A stretch of 64,000 bases of DNA from an uncultured Prevotellaceae bacterium (GTDB lineage Bacteria > Bacteroidota > Bacteroidia > Bacteroidales > Bacteroidaceae): contig CAMZCM010000001.1 of assembly GCA_947305005.1 (NCBI GenBank), positions 216,724 through 280,723 of the forward strand, given 5' to 3'. This document shows, piece after piece, positions 18,834-28,300 of this stretch. How positions within the stretch are numbered: position 1 is the first letter of the stretch; each line of letters opens with the position of its first letter. The notes beneath the pieces were generated by a model that saw nothing but the letters and a program-made list of their open reading frames with translations, made no database searches and was not told the DNA's origin. A program made the position numbers and the translations under genes.

Positions 18834-20111
18834 ATGAAAAGTTATCTCAAGTTCTTAGGCCTTTTCGCAGCGCTTTTGCTCGTGCCTATGATGGCTTCTG
18901 CCCAAGACTTTGACTTTGCTTCAGCGATGACGAAGTTCTGGGACGATATGGCTATCACTAGCTTCTTCGTGGGTGAGGGCTGGAAGAATGCCGTGATGAT
19001 CTGCATCGCTTGCTTCCTCCTGTGGCTCGCCATCCGGAAGCAGTATGAGCCCCTGTTGCTGCTACCCATCGCCTTCGGTATGTTGCTGTCCAACATCCCC
19101 GATGCCGGCTTGTTTCACACTGAGATGTGGAACAATGAGTTCCTGAATTCCGAGAGCCCCTTCTACCACAGCTATCGTCATATCGTGGCTGAGGGCGGAC
19201 TGCTCGATATCCTTTATATTGGTGTGAAGATGGGTGTCTATCCCTGTCTCATCTTCCTCGGTGTAGGCGCTATGACCGACTTCGGTCCGCTGATTGCCAA
19301 CCCGAAGAGCCTGTTGCTCGGTGCTGCCGCACAGGTGGGTATCTTTGTGACCTTCATCTGTGCGCACCTCATGGGCTTCACCAGCCCCGAGGCTGCCAGT
19401 ATCGGCATCATCGGTGGCGCTGATGGTCCTACCGCTATCTTCCTCACCTCCAAGCTGGCTCCCCATCTCCTTGGTCCTATTGCCGTAGCTGCCTACAGCT
19501 ACATGGCTCTCGTGCCCGTCATCCAACCGCCTATTATGCGTGCTCTGACGACCGAGAAGGAACGCAAGATCCAGATGAAACAGCTTCGTGTGGTCAGCAA
19601 GCGTGAGAAGATTCTCTTCCCCATCATCGTGGCCATCATCGTCAGCCTCATCCTGCCGAGTGCCGCCACCCTCATCGGCTGCCTCATGTTGGGTAACCTG
19701 ATGAAAGAGAGCGGCGTCGTGGAGCGTCTGAGCAAGGCTGCCCAGAACGAGCTGAACAACATCGTGGTCATCTTCCTCGGCACTACTGTGGGTGCTACCG
19801 CTACCGCTGAAGCTTTCCTGAATTTCCAGACTATCGGCATCCTCGTTGTCGGCATCGTAGCCTTCGGCTTCGGTACTGCAGGTGGTGTGCTGCTGGCTAA
19901 GTTCATGAACCTGTTCGTGAAGGAGAAGATCAATCCGCTCATCGGTTCTGCCGGTGTCAGCGCTGTGCCTATGGCTGCCCGTGTCTCTCAGGCTGAAGGT
20001 GCCAAGGCCAATCCGCGTAACTTCCTGCTCATGCACGCCATGGGACCGAACGTCGCTGGTGTCATCGGCTCTGCTGTCGCTGCCGGTATCCTCCTCAGCT
20101 TCCTCGGCTAA
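18834..20111 (+). CDS. mmdB: Na+-translocating decarboxylase beta subunit (MmdB/OadB)
   Basis: The integral membrane pump subunit couples decarboxylation of carboxybiotin to Na+ export. The 425-residue protein has about nine to eleven membrane segments. Family signatures are [46 protein letters not shown] (re-entrant loop with the functional Asp) and [18 protein letters not shown] followed by [15 protein letters not shown] signal-like extension ([25 protein letters not shown]) precedes the canonical start, probably giving an extra cleaved or membrane segment, as in other Bacteroidota MmdB proteins. It is the last gene of the cluster and is followed by a strong terminator. Confidence 0.95.
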   Translation: MKSYLKFLGLFAALLLVPMMASAQDFDFASAMTKFWDDMAITSFFVGEGWKNAVMICIACFLLWLAIRKQYEPLLLLPIAFGMLLSNIPDAGLFHTEMWNNEFLNSESPFYHSYRHIVAEGGLLDILYIGVKMGVYPCLIFLGVGAMTDFGPLIANPKSLLLGAAAQVGIFVTFICAHLMGFTSPEAASIGIIGGADGPTAIFLTSKLAPHLLGPIAVAAYSYMALVPVIQPPIMRALTTEKERKIQMKQLRVVSKREKILFPIIVAIIVSLILPSAATLIGCLMLGNLMKESGVVERLSKAAQNELNNIVVIFLGTTVGATATAEAFLNFQTIGILVVGIVAFGFGTAGGVLLAKFMNLFVKEKINPLIGSAGVSAVPMAARVSQAEGAKANPRNFLLMHAMGPNVAGVIGSAVAAGILLSFLG

Positions 20112-20131
20112 GATACATCTTATTATATAAA

Positions 20132-20170
20132 GCAACGCGGGAACGAAAAAACGTTCCCGCGTTGTTTGTT
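20132..20170. terminator. Rho-independent terminator after mmdB
   Basis: A 13-bp perfect stem, CAACGCGGGAACG (20133-20145) with CGTTCCCGCGTTG (20152-20164) around an A6 loop, is followed by a T-rich tract on the plus strand. It lies 21 bp after mmdB and 10 bp from the convergent glycosidase stop, so it may act in both directions. Confidence 0.88.
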
Positions 20171-20173
20171 GAT

Positions 20174-23100
20174 TTATTGATAGACAGCTTTCTTCTTAGG
20201 GCTGACATAGACCCCAGGTGTGGTAGGCTTATCGCTTAATATACGTCCTTGCAGGTCGTACCAGTTCTCCTTACCCTTCGTAGAGGAGGTTGGGGCAGGG
20301 CTTTGGATACCAGTCGTTTCTTCTACGCCATTAAAGACATATACCGATGAGCCCGACAGAGACAGCGTCAGCGGTGTGTCAATGTCAATGGGGGTGTCGG
20401 TGGTGAGCCCTCTTAGTCGGCTCTGCTTAAAGGCATCCGTCAAGGTGATGCTGGCGTGGATGTATGCTGGAATCTCAAGCGCCTCGCGTAGCGTGGTAGT
20501 GAAGGTCTGTGCTGAGGTTGCAGGGTTACGTAGCGCCAGCATCGCTTTCTCGCCGTTCCAGGCTGCCCATCCATAGACATTGGCTTTGCTGCCGTCCCAC
20601 GGATTGCCGCCGACCCAGTGTACATCAGGAAGCACATCCTCCTGTTCCTTCTGCCACTTGATGCATTCGGCGAGATCACCCCACAGCTTGCCGTTATTGA
20701 TACTGTTCATCAATGCAAAGTCGGCATAGATCTCCACCATTCCGCTACCACAGGCAAAGGCGCATCTCATTTCACGCACGATGTCATTGTAGTCCTGACT
20801 CATATTCGCCGCGCCACCGCCATACTTTGAAAGGATGAAGCCGTGAGTCATGAGGGTGTTGATGGGACAGAGTGGTGAGTTCTGCACGAAGTTCTGATAG
20901 ACAAGGCGGTCGCGATAGGTGATCCACTGCTCGCGTGTATTGCCTTGGTTGCCGGTTGTGCCCCAGTCGTTCTCCTGACGCCATACAGCATCCGTCGTCT
21001 GGAACCAGAAGGGCGATGCCCACGTGCCTACGGTGGTGTTCAGGAACACGTCGGGCTTCACCTTACGCAGTTCCTGCTCGATATTGATGATACCTTCGGC
21101 GTTCTCCTCGCCCGTAGCTCCAGCATCGGGACCGATGGAACTGAACTGGGCGCTGATGCCGTCGAATTTAAAGAAGTTGAAGTGATAGGTATTGAGCATA
21201 TAGCTCGTGCGGTCGAGGAATACGTTGTAGTAGTCCGGATTCGACAGCTGCATTCCTCCGCGCGAACTCCAATAGCTGCGGCGGTAGTTACCGCTCTGTC
21301 CGTAACCGCCTACAGGACCGAGCCAGGCACCGATATGCGAATCCATGCTCCACGCTTTGTCGCTAAGATCCTGGAAGCCGTTGGGGAAATTGGGGTTGAA
21401 TTCCCATGTACCGTAAGTATCCCATCCATCGTCCCACACGAAGGAGCCGATGCCCACTCCGTGCTTGTCAAAGAGCTTCGTCTTCCATTGGTTCAGGACT
21501 TCCATACATTGCGACTCGTTGAAGTTGGTGGTGTAGTCCGGATCGTTATTGCGGTTGATGTTCAGTTCGAACCACGAGTTGTACATGGGGAACGGACGCC
21601 AAGGCACAGCCCTCTCGCGCTCACTGTAGCAGAGGAAGGAGCGGCGTGCCTGCCCCGGGGCGATGAGACCGACAACGGTTCCCACCTTCCATGTCTTGCC
21701 TTTGGCCAGCGTCGTCTGTCGGCTCCACTCGCCCAGGATCTCCGTCTCCGTTGGTGCAGGCAGGTGGTAGTAGTATTTGAGCGCGTAGCTCAGGTTGATG
21801 TTACCCGAGGAGGTGTTGTCCGAGCCGTCGGAATTGAGTACTGCGAAGTAGCGTACCGTATAGTCGCCTGTTGCCGGTACGGTGAAGGTATAGATGTGAT
21901 CGGTCTTTGCAGTGCCTGAGAAGCCGCTATGGTAGTCCGAAGCCACCACATTGCCATCAGCATCCACCAAGTCCACGCCCGCCATGGTGAGCCCGTGATT
22001 GCCGGAGGCATACATGAACTGCGCGTTGAATGTACCATCACCGCGCGAGAAGCCGATGCTCTTCTGCATCACCTTGATTCTGTCGGACGTAAAGCCCAGC
22101 TCGTTGATACGAGGGGGAACTGCCGAGGGGGTGCTCCACGATGAGGGCGTCCACGCATCGGTGCGTGTGCCGCCCACCTCTAATAGCGGTGCCGTCACCG
22201 AGGCACTAGCAGAGGGCAGGACGTTGGCAGCCGTATTGCCGTCATAGGCAAGTTCGGGAGCTATCACGTCGCAAGTCCAGGTGATGGTGCCGTTGCTGTC
22301 GAACGCAGCGGTGATACCATCCGTCGCGGTGTCGCGGAAATAGCGCACCAGATAATAGCCGGCTTCAGGGATTCGAAGCGAATAGACGTTCTTGGATTTC
22401 TCCCCGCCGGTGTACCCCTTATGGTAATCCCTGGCTACCACTTTGCCTGTAGCGGGATTGATGACATCCACGCCGGCGATGTCCAGACGATGCCTGCCGC
22501 TGGTGTACTGGAAGGTCACCTTCTGCGTACCGCTCGCCATGATGGCCAGATAGCCCTGCGTGCCGCAGATGTCATTGGCAGTGAGGCCGAGGTTGAGGAT
22601 GCCTCGCGGCGTATCGGAACCAGGCGTCCAGTTGAAGCTCGTACTCGTCCAGCTACCATACACGAAAGGTTCGGTGTTCATGCCACCCACGATGCTGTTC
22701 TTGCCCATCGGAGTCTCCAGTCCGGCAAAAATCTTGTCGCTGGCAATCACCGCACCCCGTGTGTTGCCCACCACGGCCGGTGCCTGCTCACTCGAACTGT
22801 TATCCACCGTGTAGTGCATGGGGATGATGGCGTTCATGGCTGTATTCTTCACGGCAGTCAGTTCCAACTCCGTGCGAAGGTAGTGGGAGCCGTCGCGCAA
22901 TACTGCGCGCCATGTCAGCTGTAGGTTGCTATACGTGTAGTCGGCTTCCAGTGCCTTGCCTGGCAGCTTCAATGAGCCTTTGGCGGCTGTGGCATCAGCG
23001 GTCAGATCCACCATGCGCACTTCGCCCAATGTCATCTCCGAGGCTTTCACCTCTTTGCCGTCGCCCAAGCGAAGTTCAAACAGCTCCGAGCCGCCCTTCA

Positions 23101-23326
23101 ATCCCATGGCTTCACATCCGGCGAAGTGCATCGCACCATCGCTTTTGACGAAGGTGGCAGCGAAGAGGTCGTTGCCCATCGTATAGGTATCTGTAGCGTT
23201 CTGTTCTATGCTTTCCACCAACAGCGATGCCGTTCCTGCCTGTTGGGCTTGTGGAAAGATGACCTTCTGCGCATGGATGGCCAAAGGCAGAAGGAAGGCG
23301 AGAGCTAGAAAAACAGGAGTCTTCAT
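20174..23326 (-). CDS. Secreted GH36-like alpha-galactosidase family protein with duplicated insert domains
   Basis: A 1050-residue exported protein (signal peptide KTPVFLALAFLLPLAIHAQ). The catalytic barrel resembles clan GH-D: FVWDDGWDTYG near residue 632 and FFKFDGI with Asp722 as the likely nucleophile. Close relatives are often named 'enterotoxin' or alpha-galactosidase in gut Bacteroidota and Akkermansia. Between the N-terminal sandwich and the barrel lie two homologous inserts of about 70 residues: one with GRHRLDIAGVDVINPATGKV, the other with GNHGLTMAGVDLVDADGNVV, each ending in a Y.VRYF strand. They look like carbohydrate-binding or adhesive modules. The C terminus, WYDLQGRILSD...PGVYVSPKKKAVYQ, is a sorting-like tail. 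The substrate is not known; mucin- or plant-type alpha-galactosides are plausible. Confidence 0.82.
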   Translation of the reverse strand: MKTPVFLALAFLLPLAIHAQKVIFPQAQQAGTASLLVESIEQNATDTYTMGNDLFAATFVKSDGAMHFAGCEAMGLKGGSELFELRLGDGKEVKASEMTLGEVRMVDLTADATAAKGSLKLPGKALEADYTYSNLQLTWRAVLRDGSHYLRTELELTAVKNTAMNAIIPMHYTVDNSSSEQAPAVVGNTRGAVIASDKIFAGLETPMGKNSIVGGMNTEPFVYGSWTSTSFNWTPGSDTPRGILNLGLTANDICGTQGYLAIMASGTQKVTFQYTSGRHRLDIAGVDVINPATGKVVARDYHKGYTGGEKSKNVYSLRIPEAGYYLVRYFRDTATDGITAAFDSNGTITWTCDVIAPELAYDGNTAANVLPSASASVTAPLLEVGGTRTDAWTPSSWSTPSAVPPRINELGFTSDRIKVMQKSIGFSRGDGTFNAQFMYASGNHGLTMAGVDLVDADGNVVASDYHSGFSGTAKTDHIYTFTVPATGDYTVRYFAVLNSDGSDNTSSGNINLSYALKYYYHLPAPTETEILGEWSRQTTLAKGKTWKVGTVVGLIAPGQARRSFLCYSERERAVPWRPFPMYNSWFELNINRNNDPDYTTNFNESQCMEVLNQWKTKLFDKHGVGIGSFVWDDGWDTYGTWEFNPNFPNGFQDLSDKAWSMDSHIGAWLGPVGGYGQSGNYRRSYWSSRGGMQLSNPDYYNVFLDRTSYMLNTYHFNFFKFDGISAQFSSIGPDAGATGEENAEGIINIEQELRKVKPDVFLNTTVGTWASPFWFQTTDAVWRQENDWGTTGNQGNTREQWITYRDRLVYQNFVQNSPLCPINTLMTHGFILSKYGGGAANMSQDYNDIVREMRCAFACGSGMVEIYADFALMNSINNGKLWGDLAECIKWQKEQEDVLPDVHWVGGNPWDGSKANVYGWAAWNGEKAMLALRNPATSAQTFTTTLREALEIPAYIHASITLTDAFKQSRLRGLTTDTPIDIDTPLTLSLSGSSVYVFNGVEETTGIQSPAPTSSTKGKENWYDLQGRILSDKPTTPGVYVSPKKKAVYQ

Positions 23327-23366
23327 AGTGGTAAGTGTTAAAGGTATAACGATCAGGATTTCGTTG

Positions 23367-23374
23367 CAAAAATA
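23367..23374 (-). promoter_or_regulatory. Promoter -7 box of the GH36-like gene
   Basis: On the minus strand TATTTTTG matches TAnnTTTG, 41 bp upstream of the ATG at 23326. No convincing -33 TTTG is present at 19-21 bp, so the promoter may need an activator. Confidence 0.5.
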
Positions 23375-23509
23375 CTTATTATTTCAATATGACCACATAA
23401 AAAGGAGGGAAAAACAACAAACAGCAGCGTCTAATTATTTCTATTCACCGCAAAGCTGTTCTAAGATTTTTTCATTACAGCTTGTCCTGCTGTGGTGAAC
23501 AACTTACCA

Positions 23510-24715
23510 TCAGATTCCTTCTTTCAAAAACTTCCTCAACGAAAGGTGCGTGATTCCGTTCTCGTCGCGTTGAGTCAGCAAAGGAGTTGCGCTGATGACA
23601 TACTTGGGATGGTTGTCGCGAATTTTCTCCAGCGGCCCAAACTCACGATTGCGGGTGGACTGCTCTGAGACGATGTAGCTCGCCTGAACGTAAACGGTCT
23701 TACCAGGCTTGGTGCAGACAAAGTCCACTTCGCCTGCATTCAGCACTCCTACCTTCACGTCATATCCCAAATAGCACAGATGCTTATATACAGCGTTCTC
23801 GATAACTTTCTCAATGTAAGAATCCATGCCGCCATCAGCTTTCAGGTTGCGAAGTCCCAGATCATCCCAGTATATTTTCTCGTTCGACTGGAAGATTTTC
23901 TTCCCGTGGATGTCGTAACGCGGCACCACATCCAGCAGGAATGCTTCGGCATAGAATCCGCGATAGAGAAGGATGAGGTTCGAGGATACGTCCTCCTGCT
24001 GCGACTTCATATATTTCGAAATGCTGTTGGCCGAGGTGAGTTTACCTGTGGTATCGGCATAGAAAGCGATGAGATTGTTAAGGAAAGGTATGTTGCGGAT
24101 GTCGTGACGCTCAATGATGTCCTTGAGCATGATGGTGTTGAAGACACTGGTGAGGTAGGCCCACACCTGCTCGTCGCTGTCGATCCCCACTTTCCTGAGA
24201 CCAGGAAGGCCTCCGTAATTAAGGTAGGTCATCAGGCTCTCGTCGCTGTCCGCAAGGTCGTGGAACACTAGAAACTCCGAATAGGTCAACGGGTGGATGC
24301 GCACCTCCACGTGACGACCGGAAATCAGGGTTGCCAGCTCGCCGGATAGCATCTTGGAATTGCTCCCTGTGATGATAACGTCAGTATTGTCCTCGGTGTA
24401 CCAATTGCAGAGGCTTTCCTCAAAATGCTCAATCTCCTGCACCTCGTCGATGAGGATAAAGTTGTGCTTGCCCTCGACGAAATGCTCCTCAATCCAGGCA
24501 TCTAGGTCATCCTTGGTCTTGATGTCCTTGAAGGTCTTCTTCTCCTTGTCAATGTAGATGATATTAGCCTCTGGGTCGTCCTTGTGCCGTTGGATGAAGT
24601 CCTTCACTACATAACTTTTGCCTACACGACGGGCTCCGACAATGGCGATGATATTGCCCTTTCCTATCCAAGAATCTACAATATCAGCGTAATACTTTCT
24701 TGTTATCACTTCCAT
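23510..24715 (-). CDS. AAA_14 / DUF4143 family ATPase
   Basis: A 401-residue protein with Walker A IVGARRVGKSYVV near residue 25-37, Walker B FILIDEVQEIE near 95-105, and sensor IITGSNSKMLSGELATLISGRHVEV. The C-terminal half contains the DUF4143 restriction-endonuclease-like fold (VGVLNAGEVDFVCTKPGKTVYVQASY), with the E-V-D-F-V and Q-A-S-Y positions of a nuclease-like core. Such ATPases are found in many scattered copies in Prevotella and Bacteroides; their role is not established. There is no partner gene. Inverted copies of an ATTCACCGC repeat lie on both sides (23441-23455 and 24846-24867), which suggests the gene may be cargo of a non-autonomous element. Confidence 0.9.
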   Translation of the reverse strand: MEVITRKYYADIVDSWIGKGNIIAIVGARRVGKSYVVKDFIQRHKDDPEANIIYIDKEKKTFKDIKTKDDLDAWIEEHFVEGKHNFILIDEVQEIEHFEESLCNWYTEDNTDVIITGSNSKMLSGELATLISGRHVEVRIHPLTYSEFLVFHDLADSDESLMTYLNYGGLPGLRKVGIDSDEQVWAYLTSVFNTIMLKDIIERHDIRNIPFLNNLIAFYADTTGKLTSANSISKYMKSQQEDVSSNLILLYRGFYAEAFLLDVVPRYDIHGKKIFQSNEKIYWDDLGLRNLKADGGMDSYIEKVIENAVYKHLCYLGYDVKVGVLNAGEVDFVCTKPGKTVYVQASYIVSEQSTRNREFGPLEKIRDNHPKYVISATPLLTQRDENGITHLSLRKFLKEGI

Positions 24716-24735
24716 ATGATGACGCTTTTATGGCG

Positions 24736-24803
24736 CAAAGATAATAATTTTATTGTTTATAGACAACAAAAGTCGTATTTTTCTTATTTTTATTGTTTAT
24801 AGA
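24736..24803 (-). promoter_or_regulatory. Promoter and direct-repeat operator of the AAA/DUF4143 ATPase
   Basis: The minus-strand -7 box TATCTTTG is at 24743-24736, giving a leader of about 15 nt. The 16-bp word TTTTATTGTTTATAGA occurs twice as a direct repeat (24748-24763 and 24788-24803, 40 bp apart) around and upstream of the -33 area. Such placement suits a repressor or autoregulator site. Confidence 0.45.
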
Positions 24804-24871
24804 AAGAAATAGATGCCATTCAGGTGCATAAGAAATTATTGGTGTCTCTGGCGGTGAATAAAAATAGAAAA

Positions 24872-24899
24872 GGAGGCCGAGCTTTATAGCCCGGCCTCC
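24872..24899 (-). terminator. Terminator of the small-peptide operon
   Basis: GGAGGCCG and CGGCCTCC pair around a GC-TTTATA-GC apex with one A:C mismatch. Read on the minus strand, the stem is followed by TTTTCTATTTTTATT. It would end the transcript coming from 28990-25174, about 275 nt after the small gene. Confidence 0.7.
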
Positions 24900-25034
24900 A
24901 CAGTTGAAATAATTATACTACTCTAAATAATATGTTCTTAGAGCCAAAGGAAAACCTAGGAGTTACTATGTTTGAGGAATGCCTTAGGATTAAGTAGGGA
25001 CTGACTTCATGTCTGTTCGGACGGTGTCGTTTGT

Positions 25035-25104
25035 ACAGCGTTACCGCTGTTATTCACAACGTTCCGTTGTCCCCCGACGCGATGCGCTTAGTTTGAAGCG
25101 CATC
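25035..25104 (-). other. Three consecutive hairpins in the 3' untranslated region
   Basis: Between the small WDDD gene and its terminator there is a 270-bp gene-free stretch. It holds ACAGCG-TTAC-CGCTGT (25035-25050), ACAACG-TTC-CGTTGT (25056-25070) and GATGCGCTT-AGTTTG-AAGCGCATC (25081-25104). Each stem is perfect. Together they look like a structured RNA element. No Rfam-type family is recognised; no ORF fits the region. Confidence 0.4.
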
Positions 25105-25173
25105 CCTCAAAATCCTATGGCGTGACATTCTTCAAGTATGAAGCGACCAAAGGTCGAGCGCAGTCACCCCATT

Positions 25174-25374
25174 TTACTGATTTTGCCAATCGTCGTCCCA
25201 GACGTTGTAGCTACTTCTGTCTCGCTTGATGAGGACATCACCCGCATTGTCTATACTCTTGCCGTCCCTGCTTTCGTTAAACATTCTCATGGAATCAGCG
25301 ATGAGATGCTGTGTGTGGATGGTTGTTATCAGCATTCCTGGTTTGCAATATATCTTTTTCATAGTTGTATTCAT
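25174..25374 (-). CDS. Small Bacteroidales peptide with C-terminal W-D-D-D motif
   Basis: A 66-residue product (or 62 if the ATG at 25362, M-K-K-I-Y, is used). It matches a pattern common in Prevotella and Bacteroides genomes: start MKKxYxKPxM, a short hydrophobic strand, a small 'LIADS' segment, a charged middle, and an acidic, tryptophan-containing end VWDDDWQNQ. No signal peptide or membrane helix is evident. It lies 7 bp downstream of the large secreted-protein gene on the same strand and before a terminator, so it is very likely translated from that mRNA. The function is unknown; the recurring start and end suggest a conserved family and not a chance ORF. Confidence 0.72.
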   Translation of the reverse strand: MNTTMKKIYCKPGMLITTIHTQHLIADSMRMFNESRDGKSIDNAGDVLIKRDRSSYNVWDDDWQNQ

Positions 25375-25381
25375 TTATCAG

Positions 25382-28300
25382 TTACTTTACGATGATCTTG
25401 CCGTTCACGATATTCATGCCGCGCTGCAGCTTGTTCATGCGCTGACCTGCGAGGTTGAAGATGTTCTTGCCTGCGAATGACTCCTCGTTGATGGTCTTGA
25501 TGCCGTCAACATCACCGAAGTCGAAGGCGAGAGCCTTAACGCCTGCAACTGCAGTGTTGAGATAAGCCTTACCAGGAGCGAGATTGGCTGCTGTATATTC
25601 GTATAGTCCGATTACGTCACCAATCTTACCCAGAACGTAGGTGGTTCCTTCGCCAGGCTTTGCTTCTGCGGCTGCAACGGTACCCCTCAGGAGGTTATCA
25701 CCTGTATAGCTACCGTCACCCTCAGCAGGTGAGAGATAGATGGTACTATTCTCTGTTTGGCCATCTTTCTTCAGGATGGCAGCCTTTTCCTTAGGCAGTA
25801 TGCCATTCGTCACAATCGGCTCCATGTGTGCATACGTTCCATTCTCACTCTCTACGGCGTATGCCGTGACACCGTCAGGAATTGTTACAGGGAAGGGTAG
25901 GTAGATGGAGGCGTAAGCATCCGCACCGTCTGTGGTCAGATTCACCTTGTTGTAGTAGTCACCAACTTCGGTGATAATCCATGCGCTAGAGTATTTGTCT
26001 CCACTACCAGTAGTAGTGGTAAAGAAATTGGTTTTGCCTGCTTTGTCGAACGTGTCCTCTGCAGAGGTCTTAACTATAAGCGAACTCTCTTGAGGAGTTT
26101 TTCCATCAGTACGCCATCCAATAATCTGAACCTTACCAAAAGCTTGTTCAGCTGTTGCAGTATTGTAAGAATCACTTCCTTTTGGGAAATTCTGAATGGT
26201 CAGAGGATAGTTGGCATTTGATGTGATATCGGTCAATGTAGTTTCTCCTTTACCAGAATTAACACCAGAGGGACCACTGCCTTTCCAAACTAAATAATTC
26301 CCATTTGGCATCGCAAAGATGAACTTTCCTGCTGCATTCTTATGGCAGATAAACTTATAGTCATCCGTAATGGTAGATGACTTTGTTAAATGAATTTCTC
26401 CGTTATAGTTATACAAATAGCGAATTGTACCATCATTAGCATAGTTGGCGATAGTATATGTTTTACCTTCTTCAGGCTTGACGACTTCTGTTTGTTCAAG
26501 GTAAGTCGGATACCACGATGTTAGGTTCGTATATCCCATTGAATTATAGGTGCCACCTTCAAATGTGGCTAGTAAAGACCTTAATGCTGCTGCGTATTCA
26601 TTATCATATAAAGGATAACCCACTTGACCAGCGTGTTCAACATTCTCCTCAACGTTATTAGCTGTTAAATAATCATTGATGCGTTCTTCCCATGTAAAGT
26701 AATTGATGGTGAGTTGCTTGCCCTCCAGTGTCATCTCTGTTTCATAACCATCTACAGCTTCTGGCGTGAAATCAGCCTTTGCAACACTGGCGTCTTTGGT
26801 CATGAAATAGCAGCCTCCGTCAAATACTTTCAAATTACCAGTTGTTGAGGAACCCGTGTATGATACATAGTTCGTGCCTGGAGCATTCGTGATGGAGACG
26901 TTATAGACATCATAATCATCTTCATCTACAGCTTCGAAAGTCCAATATGCCTTCGTATTGTCCCTGTCGCCGTCCCAGTATGCGACCCTTCGTGGGTTGG
27001 TCGCAGAATCATAGTTGCCAGATCCTTTAATTGTGAATCCGCCATTCTGATTAGGATCTTGCACACATCCCATATAATATGCACCATAACCCGAGGGGAA
27101 ATTCATAAGCCATGCTGATTTTATAGACATGTCTGTACGAGCGAATGGAGTGGCATCCTTCGCTGTTATGCTCTTACCTGTAAGAGAAGTAACATTAGCG
27201 GTTGTTCCATCTGCCGTGATGTCTACCTTCCAGATGTATTTTGAAGTGCGGGACTCTTCATTAAGAAGTGTTGCATCTGCTGTATATGAGTCGTAATTTT
27301 CATCTCGGAACATATAAGTGCTGAGTCCCTTGTTCTTAATGAAATAATAACCGGATGAGGGAAGAGTGCTGGTCAAAAGGCCATCTACAGCTGCTTGAGC
27401 AGTGATGGTTCCTGTGGTCGTAAACGTAGAAGTGAAAGTTGTATATGCAGCAGTTGTCGGGAAACCTGTCTCATCAAGGTATGTTTCTTGGTCGCTACTG
27501 CTCAGCACGTAGGTGTTATACGACTTCTTAGTCTTTATTTCATCCATATCATATGCTACCGAGACCCCCTTAACAGGATATAGGTCAATAACATTATCCA
27601 GCGTTCGTGATGTTAAAGTTGCCCATGCAAAATCATAGCCGCCCGTTTTGTCATAGAAAGCAAGGTATTCATTATTATCCGATGTCATGGCAATGGCGGT
27701 GTTTGTATTTGACTTTGGACGAATATAGTATTTGCCGCTGCCTACTGATGTCTCCGAAATAACCCATTTGAATTTGTCATCATTAGCATCGAAGGACGTG
27801 TTTTTGCTGACGGCTGCCGCGTTATCATATTGCCAAGGCGATGATGCAGAAACCGAGCCTACACCTGATGCATAAAGATAACCGCCATCTTCAAGTGTCC
27901 TAATATAGTATGTGTTATTTGTGCCTGATACCCTTGTAAACAGGAAATCACCGCCGTCATCAGCCGTTGCACCTGTCTTACCTTTGGCAACCGTGAAGTC
28001 GGACTTTACATAGCAATAGTTATTCTTTGCATAACACCATCTATAAACGCCTTCTTCTACTACATTTGTCTTTGCAACAATCTTGATGGTGAAATCGGTT
28101 ACATTAATTCTGCATTGAGATGAGGTGTTGGCTGTGAAAATGATGGTTGTGCTCTGTTCGTTCAAGTCCGATACTGAAATATTTGCGGATGTGTTGTATG
28201 GGAAGCTTGTTGCAACTGCGCCCTTCGGTTTTACTGTTACTTCATAATCGTCTTGGACTGTAGCAGTAAAAGAATACTCCTTAATAGCATATCCGGCAGG

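Noticed and set aside
19062..20135. 357-codon open frame opposite mmdB
   Set aside because: Antisense of a strongly conserved gene; low-complexity, acidic, no promoter.
24716..25173. tRNA or other known RNA gene in the gap
   Set aside because: The hairpins do not form a cloverleaf and no anticodon arm or CCA end fits.
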